This document shows, in pieces, positions 54,667 to 62,350 of a DNA stretch of 64,000 nucleotides. The stretch is from Pseudomonadota bacterium (lineage in GTDB: Bacteria > Pseudomonadota > Alphaproteobacteria > Caulobacterales > Caulobacteraceae): contig JAFECT010000008.1 of assembly GCA_018241995.1 (NCBI GenBank), positions 1 through 64,000 of the forward strand, given 5' to 3'. A program made the position numbers and the translations under genes. The notes beneath the pieces are model-generated. The model did not search any database, had not been told where the DNA came from, and saw only the letters and a program-made list of their open reading frames with translations. Numbering within the stretch: position 1 is the stretch's first letter; the number at the start of each line of letters is the position of its first letter.

Positions 54667-56274
54667 ATGCAGTCTTACGCCCTCACGGTAGACAAGTTCC
54701 TCGACCACGCCGCCAAGTGGGCAGGGGAGCGCGAGGTGGTGACGGGCGACGCGGGCCGTACCGCCGGCCGCATCGGCTATGCGGGCCTGCGCGAGCGCAG
54801 CAACCGGCTTTCCGGCGCCCTGGCCGCCCTCGACCTGCGCTTCGGCGACCGCATCGGCACCCTGGCCTGGAACACCCAGCATCATCTTGAGATCTACTAC
54901 GCCTCGATGGGCGCGGGCCTGGTCTGCCACACCTTGAACCCGCGCCTGACGCCGGCGCACTTGGCGGCGATGGTCACGGAGGCCGAGGATCGAGTCCTTG
55001 CCGTGGCCGTCAGCCTCACGCCGCTCCTGGCCGAACTGCTGCCGCTGTGCCCGGTCGTGGAGCATGTCATTCTGCTGGACGCCGACGCGCCGGGTGAGGG
55101 GTTCGTCCCGCGACCGGGCGTCCAGGTCTGGACCCACGAGGCGCTGCTCGCCACCCGCGGCGCGCCCGTTGCCTGGGGCCGATTCGACGAACAGAGCCCG
55201 GCCGGGCTCTGCTACACCTCCGGCACCACGGGCCGACCCAAGGGCGTGCTCTACACCCACCGCTCCAACTACCTGCACACCGTGCGCGCGTTGCAGGCCG
55301 ACGCCCTGGCCTATCGGGCCAGCGACTGCATCTTGGTGGCGGTGCCGATGTTCCACGCCAACGGCTGGGGCTTACCCTTCGCCGCGCCGGCGGTGGGGGC
55401 CAAGCTGGTCCTGCCCGGTCGCCAGACCGATGGCGCCAGCCTGACGCGCCTGATCCGCGACGAGGGCGTCACGGTCGCGGTGGGCGTCCAGACCGTGTGG
55501 CTGGGCGTGCTCGAGCACCTCGACAAGGTCGGTGGCGAACTGCCCAGCCTGGAGCGCATCGTCATCGGCGGCTCCAGCTGTCCGGACTCGCTGATCCGGC
55601 GCATGGAGCAGCGCCTGGGCGCGCGGGTGCAGACCAGCTGGGGCATGACCGAGCTGTCGCCGCTCGGCACGGTCGCCCCGCTCGACGTCGAGCCCGCCGA
55701 GACCCGCGCCTCGGGCCGCACGCCGCTTGGCCTCGACCTGAAGCTGACCGATCCTCAGGGCGTGACCTTGCCGGAACAACGCGGCGTGGTCGGCCACCTC
55801 TGGGTCAAGGGCCACAGCACGGTCGAGCGCTACTTCAAGGCCGAGGCCGACGCCCTGGACGCCGAGGGCTATTTCGACACCGGCGACCTGGCCTCGATCG
55901 ACGCGGACGGCAACCTGACCCTGTCCGGCCGCTCCAAGGACCTGATCAAGTCGGGCGGCGAATGGATCAATCCCGCCGAGATCGAGGACATCGTCGGGCG
56001 CGACCCTGCGGTGGGCCTGGTGGCGGTGATCGGCCGCGAGGACGAGAAATGGGGCGAGCGTCCCGTGCTGGTGGTCGAGGCACGCCAGGGCCAGAGGCTG
56101 GAGGCGCAAAGCCTGATAGGCGCCCTGCGCGGCAAGGTGGCCGACTGGTGGCTTCCCGACGAGGTCGTGCAGATCGGCGCCATGCCCTTGGCGGCGACCG
56201 GAAAGATTGACAGGAATCGGCTGCGCGCCGACTATTTGGCAGGGAAACTAGCTACCGAGGGAGTGAATCTCTAA
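54667..56274 (+). CDS. Acyl-CoA synthetase (AMP-forming)
   Basis: A 535-residue ligase with the P-loop YTSGTTGRPKG (residues 183-193), the TSWGMTELSPLG motif, GYFDTGDLASIDADG hinge segment and C-terminal catalytic Lys513 in ATGKIDRNR. It activates carboxylic acids to CoA thioesters in two steps through an acyl-AMP. It resembles medium/long-chain acid ligases (FadD-like group). It follows the receptor by 94 nt and probably acts on the imported substrate. Confidence 0.93.
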   Translation: MQSYALTVDKFLDHAAKWAGEREVVTGDAGRTAGRIGYAGLRERSNRLSGALAALDLRFGDRIGTLAWNTQHHLEIYYASMGAGLVCHTLNPRLTPAHLAAMVTEAEDRVLAVAVSLTPLLAELLPLCPVVEHVILLDADAPGEGFVPRPGVQVWTHEALLATRGAPVAWGRFDEQSPAGLCYTSGTTGRPKGVLYTHRSNYLHTVRALQADALAYRASDCILVAVPMFHANGWGLPFAAPAVGAKLVLPGRQTDGASLTRLIRDEGVTVAVGVQTVWLGVLEHLDKVGGELPSLERIVIGGSSCPDSLIRRMEQRLGARVQTSWGMTELSPLGTVAPLDVEPAETRASGRTPLGLDLKLTDPQGVTLPEQRGVVGHLWVKGHSTVERYFKAEADALDAEGYFDTGDLASIDADGNLTLSGRSKDLIKSGGEWINPAEIEDIVGRDPAVGLVAVIGREDEKWGERPVLVVEARQGQRLEAQSLIGALRGKVADWWLPDEVVQIGAMPLAATGKIDRNRLRADYLAGKLATEGVNL

Positions 56275-56320
56275 AGACGTGAGTTCGCCCGATTTCCCTG
56301 GTGGCGAGAAGGTTTAGCTC

Positions 56321-56998
56321 ATGTCGGCAGGATCACCCGCCAAGACTGGTAGACGCACCAAGGCGGAACAGCGCGCCGAATCCCTCGAGCAGATTCTCGA
56401 CGCAGCCGAATACCTTTTCTCGCAACGAGGCCTGAACGGCGTCACCCTGCGCGACGTGGCCCAAAGGGTCGGCGTCCACACAACCCTCGTGCACTACTAT
56501 TTCGCCGATAAGCGCGCCCTGTTCGACGAGGTGTTCGCGCGGCGCGCCGGGGTGACCAGCGGCCGACGCATGGAGGCGCTGGAGCGCTACGAGGCCGAAG
56601 CCGGCGACCATCCGACCGTGGAGGGGGCGCTGCACGCCTTCCTCGACACCGACCTCGATCTCTACATGACCGGCGGCGAGGGCTGGATGAACTACGCCCA
56701 GTTCGGCGCCCGGGCCTCGCACACCCGCGAGGGCGGCGAGCTGATGGACATCCACTTCGATCCGGTGGTGCTGAAGCTGGTCGGTATCCTGAAGCGCGCC
56801 CTGCCGGACTACGCCGACGAGGACATCTTCTGGGGGTATCACTTCGTCACCGGCGCCCTGATGAGCACCCTGGCCCGCACCGGCCGCATCGACCGCCTGT
56901 CCGGAGGCCTCTGCCGCTCCGACGACTTCGAGGCGGTGAAGAAGCGCATCGCCAAGTTCATGGCGGCGGGCTTCGTGGCGCTGAAGGACATCAAGTAG
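56321..56998 (+). CDS. TetR-family transcriptional regulator
   Basis: The 225-residue regulator has the TetR helix-turn-helix at about residues 20-65 (ILDAAEYLFSQRGLNGVTLRDVAQRVGVHTTLVHYYFADKRAL pattern given in part) and a ligand-binding C-terminal domain. It lies between the receptor-ligase genes and the divergent MFS/esterase/SDR genes, 46 nt after the ligase. Shared motifs at 52290 and 62311 make it the likely local repressor, perhaps relieved by the acyl-CoA product. Confidence 0.9.
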   Translation: MSAGSPAKTGRRTKAEQRAESLEQILDAAEYLFSQRGLNGVTLRDVAQRVGVHTTLVHYYFADKRALFDEVFARRAGVTSGRRMEALERYEAEAGDHPTVEGALHAFLDTDLDLYMTGGEGWMNYAQFGARASHTREGGELMDIHFDPVVLKLVGILKRALPDYADEDIFWGYHFVTGALMSTLARTGRIDRLSGGLCRSDDFEAVKKRIAKFMAAGFVALKDIK

Positions 56999-57015
56999 GC
57001 GCCTGCGCCGAAGCC

Positions 57016-58194
57016 CTAGCGCTTCCCGGTTCGGTAAGCCCGGCCCTGTTCGCGCACCACCTCGATCAGGTCGCCCATCACCAGGTTCATGTCGATCCGG
57101 TGCAGGCCCCAGTCCTTCTGCAGCTGGCCGCCGATGATCAGGTCGCCGACGATCACATTGGTGCGCGCGCCGCCGGGCGTGGGATGGACGGTGACGGCGA
57201 GGTAGCTGTGGCTGTTGTCCTTGCGGCACTCGGCGCTGAGCAGGCCGGGAACCTCGACAAACGGCGTCGTGATCGGCTTGGGCGGATCGGTCCAGGGGCC
57301 CTGCGGCGCGCCACTGGCGGTGACCATCTCGTGGCCCTCGCCCAGATAGGCGTGCAGCGGCGCCGGGCCGCCGCCCAGCGCGGCGGGGTTGGTGCAGGCG
57401 GCTTCGAGACCCGGACCTGCCGAGGCGCCGAAGATGCGACCCTCCGCGGGCGGCGGCGCGTCGGCGCGGAACGAGGAGATGTTGAGGGCGCAGCCGGTCT
57501 GGCCCCGCGCGCGGCACAGCGGGATCGACTTGAAGTCCCCGCCCACATCCTTGCCGACCGGAACCTGCAGGCGGTAGCCGGCCAGGATGACTGAGACGAT
57601 CTGCTTCTGGATCGGCTTCCCATCGATCTCTCGGCTCGCAAGTTGAGCCAGCAACGCCGCCCCTTGCGAATGCCCGACCAGCACCACCCCGCGACCGTGA
57701 TTGTCGTGGGCGAGGTAATAGTCCCAAGCGGCCTTGACGTCGGCATAGGGCAGGTCGCGGTCCGTGGGGATCGGACGGCCGGCCATGGCGGCGTGCAGGG
57801 CCTGCAGCGTCACCTGCCGATAGAGCGGGGCATAGGGACGGCAGACGGACGCGAAGCGGGCGAACTGCTGGTTGATGACGGCGATCTCGGCCCGCTCGAT
57901 GGCCATGGGGGCATTGCCGCCGGGCGCCGTCGAAACGGTCGGGTAGACGTAAAAGCAGTCGATCGGCGCATTCGGATCGGCGTGCAAGCGCTCGATCCGG
58001 GTCGAACCGTCGGCCTGCAGCACGGTGGCGTCCTGATTGGAGCGGCCGCACACATCGTTGCTCCTGCCCGGCCGACAGAGCCAGGCGCCGGGGTCGGCAT
58101 AGCTGGCGCCGGGCGCCGGTTCGGCCGCGACCTGGGTGGCGCCGAAAAGGGCGGCGGCGGCGAAGAGGATCGCCGAGAGTCTCGCCAGGGCCAT
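57016..58194 (-). CDS. DUF3089 family alpha/beta-hydrolase-like protein, secreted
   Basis: A 392-residue protein with a signal peptide (about 1-24). The mature part has the DUF3089 features DCFYVYPTVS and the nucleophile elbow GHSQG with Ser176, so it is probably an esterase or lipase. GGAGA precedes the ATG. It is the last of four minus-strand genes (MFS, carboxylesterase, SDR, DUF3089). Its terminator region shows no clear hairpin. Confidence 0.85.
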   Translation of the reverse strand: MALARLSAILFAAAALFGATQVAAEPAPGASYADPGAWLCRPGRSNDVCGRSNQDATVLQADGSTRIERLHADPNAPIDCFYVYPTVSTAPGGNAPMAIERAEIAVINQQFARFASVCRPYAPLYRQVTLQALHAAMAGRPIPTDRDLPYADVKAAWDYYLAHDNHGRGVVLVGHSQGAALLAQLASREIDGKPIQKQIVSVILAGYRLQVPVGKDVGGDFKSIPLCRARGQTGCALNISSFRADAPPPAEGRIFGASAGPGLEAACTNPAALGGGPAPLHAYLGEGHEMVTASGAPQGPWTDPPKPITTPFVEVPGLLSAECRKDNSHSYLAVTVHPTPGGARTNVIVGDLIIGGQLQKDWGLHRIDMNLVMGDLIEVVREQGRAYRTGKR

Positions 58195-58229
58195 CGCGTC
58201 GTCTCCTTTGCCGCTTCGAGCGCCGGCGC

Positions 58230-59123
58230 CTATCGCGCCACAGCCACCGCGCCGTCCGAATGGCCAGCCGCCGCCAGCTCGCGCTCGGCCTGGGTGAAGC
58301 CGTAGTCCGGCACGATCTCGCCGGAGCGATCGCCGACCTCGGCCCAGCGGGCGATGACCTGTTCGGCAGCGTCGGGCCGCGAGCCGATTTGGATGCCGTC
58401 CGTCAGGGTGATGTGAGCCTCGGCGAAGTGGCCGGCGCCGGCGCACAGGATCGTGCGGGTCGGCGCGCTCTCGCGCACCAGGGCGACGACGGCCGGGCTG
58501 ACCAGCTCCGGCGCCAGCTTGGTCAGGCCGTCCTCGGCCAGCACGCCTTCGGTCATCTGGGTCGCCGCCGTGGGCGCCAAGCAGTTGACGCGCACGCCGT
58601 ACTTCTCGCCTTCCAGCGCCAGGGTCTGCATCAGCCCGACCAGCGCCATCTTGGCCGCGCCGTAGTTCGACTGGCCGAAGTTGCCGTAGAGGCCCGAGGA
58701 GGACGTGGTCATGACGATGCGGCCGTAGCGCTGCTCGCGCATGATCTCCCACACCGCCTTCGTGCAGATCACCGAGCCCATCAGGTGCACGTCCATCACC
58801 AGGCGGAAGTCGTCCAGGCTCATCTTGGCGAAGGTCTTGTCGCGCAGGATGCCGGCGTTGTTGACCAGGATGTCGATGCGCCCCCAGGCGTCCATCACCT
58901 GCCCGACCATGGCCTGGACCGCCGCCTCGTCGGTGACGGAGCCCGCGATGGCCAGGGCCTCGCCGCCGGCGGCGCGGATTTCCTGGGCGACCGCCTCGGC
59001 CATCTCCAGCTTCACGTCGTTGACGGCGACCTTGGCGCCGTAGCGGGCGAGGGTCAGGGCGTGGGCGCGGCCGAGGCCGCCGCCGGCGCCGGTGACGATG
59101 GCGATGCGGTTGGCGAGAAGCAT
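58230..59123 (-). CDS. Short-chain dehydrogenase/reductase (3-hydroxyacyl-CoA type)
   Basis: The 297-residue enzyme has the NAD(P)-binding motif TGAGGGLGRA (residues 11-20), NNAG (88-91) and the catalytic Ser/Tyr154/Lys158 set (SNYGAAKMAL). The sequence (ALTLARYGAKVAVNDV and the ERELAAAGHSDGAVA tail) is closest to the dehydrogenase part of peroxisomal multifunctional enzyme type 2, which oxidises 3-hydroxyacyl-CoA. This fits downstream of an acyl-CoA ligase in a side-chain or fatty-acid breakdown route. It is 35 nt before the DUF3089 gene. Confidence 0.88.
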   Translation of the reverse strand: MLLANRIAIVTGAGGGLGRAHALTLARYGAKVAVNDVKLEMAEAVAQEIRAAGGEALAIAGSVTDEAAVQAMVGQVMDAWGRIDILVNNAGILRDKTFAKMSLDDFRLVMDVHLMGSVICTKAVWEIMREQRYGRIVMTTSSSGLYGNFGQSNYGAAKMALVGLMQTLALEGEKYGVRVNCLAPTAATQMTEGVLAEDGLTKLAPELVSPAVVALVRESAPTRTILCAGAGHFAEAHITLTDGIQIGSRPDAAEQVIARWAEVGDRSGEIVPDYGFTQAERELAAAGHSDGAVAVAR

Positions 59124-59214
59124 GGGGTTACCTTGTGCGTATCGGGGAGGGGGAGGAGGAGGGCCGCCCGCGCGAGGGTCGCTCATGCGGACGGCTGAGG
59201 TCGGCGTGTGCGGC

Positions 59215-60858
59215 TCAGTGCGGCGCGCACTCCGGCGATTGCGGCGGCAGGGGCGGAGCGATCACCCCCACGTTCCAGTTCCAGGCGACGCCGTGCGCCA
59301 TGCGGCGGCAGACCACCTGCTCGTGCAGGGCATAGGCCCCGCCCATGGCGTTGCGGCCGACCTTGGGCGTCTCCTGGAAGACGATGAAGGCGGCCGCCGC
59401 GCCATAGCGCGGCCAGGCCGGCGCGCCCGGGGCCTCTGGCCGTCCGCTCCGCGCAAAGCTGGCCCAATAGGCGGTCATCTGCTGCGACAGCTTCGCCTCG
59501 GCCGGGGTCTTGGGCGAGCGGGGCCAGAAGGGCGGCAGGCGGTCCAGCGTGCCGAACACGTAGGGCAGCTCGCTGGCGTGGAAGCCGTGCAGCCCCTGGG
59601 CGTCGGCCTGGGGAATGACGTGGTCGAACTCGTAGAGATAGGCGGGTTGGCCCACGGCCGCCTGCTTGGCCGCCAGCCGCTCGGCGGTCCAGCCGTACAT
59701 GGCGTCGCGCGTGGTCGCCAGCATGCTCTCTTCGATGTTGTTGGCGGGATAGAACTTCAGGAACGTGTCGGCCAGGTCGCCGTACCCCGTCTTGATGCGG
59801 GTCTCGTACTCGCCGGGGTTCGACGGCGGGGGCGGCAGCAGGATCCGCAGGGAGCGGATTTCGCCGGAGTTGAAGCCGGCCAGGATCGGCACATGCGCCT
59901 GCTCGCCGCGGTCGAAGGTCTCGACCAACTGGCGCGGCAGCACCTTGCCGTCGACGGCGCCGAACGGAAGGAAGCCGTTGGCCGCGGCCCCGTCGACCAG
60001 CGCCTCGGGCGCCATGGCGCGCAGGGCCGCCACGTCGGGCGCCTTCAGTTTCGAGGCCAGGAACGCGCCTGCGGCCTCGGCGGCCGGCCAGCCGTAGGTA
60101 GTCTGCTTCAGGCCCGGCACCGTGACCATGTAGGCGCTTTCGGAGATGGCCTTGGAGAACAGCCCCTGCGCCCGGGGCGAGGCCATCAGGTACATCACGC
60201 TCAACGCGCCGGCGGACTCGCCCGCGATGGTCACGTTGGACGGATCGCCGCCATAGGCCTCGATATTGTCGTGGACCCAGCGCAGGGCCTGGATCTGGTC
60301 GAGCAGGCCGTAGTTGCCGGAGATGCCCTCGGATGACTCCGCACTCAGGCCCGGATGCGCCAGATAGCCGAAGACGCCCAGGCGGTAGTTGATCGTCACC
60401 ACCACCAGGCCCTGATCGGCCAGTTTGGTCCCGTCGAACAGGCTTTCGCTGCCCGCGCCGCCGACCAGGGATCCGCCGTGGATCCAAACCATGACCGGCA
60501 GCTTCTTCGCGGTCTTCGGGCTCCAGATGTTGAGCGACAGGCAGTCCTCGCTCTTCGCCGGCAGCGGGTCGGCATAGATGTTGCCGCCGCGCGGCTTGGG
60601 CTGCCAGCAGGCCGGGCCGAACTTGCTCGCGTCGCGCGCGCCGCTCCAGCGCGCCAGGGCCTTGGGCGGCGCCCAGCGCAGCGGGCCGACCGGCGGCTGG
60701 GCGTAAGGCAGCCCCTTGAACACGCGCAGCTCGCCCTGTTCCACGCCGACGGCGACGCCGGAGGGCGCATCCACGGTCGGGCCGGACTGGGCCAGGGCGG
60801 GGGCCGAGACGGCCAGGCTGGCGGCGGCCAGGCCCCCGGTGAGAAGACGACGGAGCAT
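59215..60858 (-). CDS. Carboxylesterase type B, secreted
   Basis: The 547-residue esterase has a signal peptide (about 1-23, ending ALAQ), oxyanion-hole segment HGGS (127-130), nucleophile Ser215 in GESAG, an acidic residue in FNSGEIRS and the catalytic histidine in HGFHASELPYVFG. Two cysteine pairs fit the family disulfides. It would release an alcohol and an acid from an ester in the periplasm. The start overlaps the MFS stop by one base (TGATG). Confidence 0.92.
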   Translation of the reverse strand: MLRRLLTGGLAAASLAVSAPALAQSGPTVDAPSGVAVGVEQGELRVFKGLPYAQPPVGPLRWAPPKALARWSGARDASKFGPACWQPKPRGGNIYADPLPAKSEDCLSLNIWSPKTAKKLPVMVWIHGGSLVGGAGSESLFDGTKLADQGLVVVTINYRLGVFGYLAHPGLSAESSEGISGNYGLLDQIQALRWVHDNIEAYGGDPSNVTIAGESAGALSVMYLMASPRAQGLFSKAISESAYMVTVPGLKQTTYGWPAAEAAGAFLASKLKAPDVAALRAMAPEALVDGAAANGFLPFGAVDGKVLPRQLVETFDRGEQAHVPILAGFNSGEIRSLRILLPPPPSNPGEYETRIKTGYGDLADTFLKFYPANNIEESMLATTRDAMYGWTAERLAAKQAAVGQPAYLYEFDHVIPQADAQGLHGFHASELPYVFGTLDRLPPFWPRSPKTPAEAKLSQQMTAYWASFARSGRPEAPGAPAWPRYGAAAAFIVFQETPKVGRNAMGGAYALHEQVVCRRMAHGVAWNWNVGVIAPPLPPQSPECAPH

Positions 60859-62162
60859 CAGCGGGTCTCTCCGGCTTTGGAACGCTTGTTGCGAAGCAGC
60901 CAGGCCAGCCACAGGAACAGCACGATGGCCAAGGCGTAGAAGGGCAGCATGGTGTAGAAGGCGAACTGCAGCGGGTGGGCCGCGCCGTGGGCTTTGAAGT
61001 AGTCGCTGGCGGCGCCGACATAGGTCGGCCCCAGGCCCAGCCCGATCATGTTCATGACCAGCAGCAGCAGGGCGCCAGACATCACCCGCTGATGCGGCTG
61101 AACCTCCTCCTGCACGAAGGTCACGGCGGCGGAGAGGTAGAAGTAGTTGAAGAAGGTCGGCCCCAGCAGAAAGGCGGTGGCGATCTGCCAGGTCGGGGCC
61201 TGCAGGAAGCCCACGAACAGCGGCGCGGCGAACATCAGGCTGATCGCCGGCATCAGGGCGTAGGCCACCTTGGAGCGGCGGGTCAGCCAGTCGGTCAGGC
61301 GTCCCGACAGGGCGATGCCCGCGCTCATGCCGATGCCGACCACCAGGGCGTACCACAGCGCCACCTCGGTCAGGGTCATGCCCTTCTCGCGCATCAGGAA
61401 CAGGGTGGTGAAGTTGGAGACGCCGTAGGTCACGAACTGGTTGGCGCCGCAGGCTAGCGCCATCAGCACCAGGGTCGGGCGCGAGAAGAACATGCCGATG
61501 GTCGGGATCAGCCCGGCCTTCTTCACCGGGGCGGGAGCGTCCGCGCCCGGCGCGATGTCCAGGCCCCCGCGCCGGGGCTCGCGCACGAAGGCCAGCACCG
61601 CCACCGCCGCGAATATGCCTACCGCGCCCAGGGCCACGAAGGCGTGACGCCAGCTGAAGGCCGCGGCGATCGAGGCGCCGAACGCCACGCCCAGGGCCTG
61701 GCCGATCGGCGGGCCGAGGTTGAACAGGCCCAGCGCCGCGCCGCGCCGGCCCGGCGGGAAGGTGTCGGAGATGATGGCGTAGGAGGGCGGCACGCCTCCG
61801 GCTTCGCCGACGCCCACGCTCATCCGCGCCAGCACCAGCTGCGAATAGTTGGCCGACAGGCCGCAGGCGACGGTGGCCGCGCTCCACAGGGCGCAGGCGA
61901 AGGACAGCACGCGCACCCGGTTGGTGCGGTCGGCCAGCCAGCCCACCGGGATGGAAATGAAGCAGTAGAAGGCCGCGAAATAGAGCCCGCCGATGCGGCC
62001 CAGCTGGCTGTCGGAGATGTGCAGGCTGTCCTGGATCGGCTTGGCCAGGATCGACAGCAGCTGCCGGTCCAGGAAGTTCAGCACATAGACGAAGGCCAGG
62101 AGTCCCAGGACGGACCAGGCGCGGGCGGAGGACACGTGGGCGGGCGCGGCAGCCTTGGCCAT
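60858..62162 (-). CDS. Spinster-type MFS transporter
   Basis: A 434-residue, 12-helix transporter. Motif A-like GWLADRTNRVRV and the segment SVGVGEAGGVPPSYAIISDTFPPGRRGAALG are typical of the spinster-like MFS branch that is often found with catabolic clusters for hydrophobic compounds. It heads the minus-strand operon (MFS, esterase, SDR, DUF3089) behind the candidate TetR site at 62311. Confidence 0.88.
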   Translation of the reverse strand: MAKAAAPAHVSSARAWSVLGLLAFVYVLNFLDRQLLSILAKPIQDSLHISDSQLGRIGGLYFAAFYCFISIPVGWLADRTNRVRVLSFACALWSAATVACGLSANYSQLVLARMSVGVGEAGGVPPSYAIISDTFPPGRRGAALGLFNLGPPIGQALGVAFGASIAAAFSWRHAFVALGAVGIFAAVAVLAFVREPRRGGLDIAPGADAPAPVKKAGLIPTIGMFFSRPTLVLMALACGANQFVTYGVSNFTTLFLMREKGMTLTEVALWYALVVGIGMSAGIALSGRLTDWLTRRSKVAYALMPAISLMFAAPLFVGFLQAPTWQIATAFLLGPTFFNYFYLSAAVTFVQEEVQPHQRVMSGALLLLVMNMIGLGLGPTYVGAASDYFKAHGAAHPLQFAFYTMLPFYALAIVLFLWLAWLLRNKRSKAGETR

Positions 62163-62301
62163 CGCTCAGCCGCCCCGTTTGGCGCTAGGGGAGCAGCGGA
62201 GGCCCCGACCGCATCGGACGCAATGGTGCTGCACCAGACCCCTCCCTTCGACCTCTACGGGTCGATCTCCGGAGCATAGCCTGCACCGCGGCGCTCGGAG
62301 C

Positions 62302-62329
62302 CGTCAACATACTAACTCTCGTTAGCGTG
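62302..62329 (-). promoter_or_regulatory. Candidate operator and -35 box of the MFS operon
   Basis: CTAAC-TCTC-GTTAG (62312-62325) is a perfect 5-bp palindrome within a 19-nt motif shared with 52290-52308. On the minus strand TTGACG (62302-62307) follows after 3 bp. No good -10 was found, so the promoter is incomplete, but the motif-to-box arrangement resembles the receptor promoter. Confidence 0.45.
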
Positions 62330-62350
62330 AATATCTTTCGGTCAACGTCG

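Noticed and set aside
59183..61021. Long minus-strand frame overlapping the carboxylesterase
   Set aside because: Shadow frame; the esterase frame has the signal peptide, GESAG motif and oxyanion hole.
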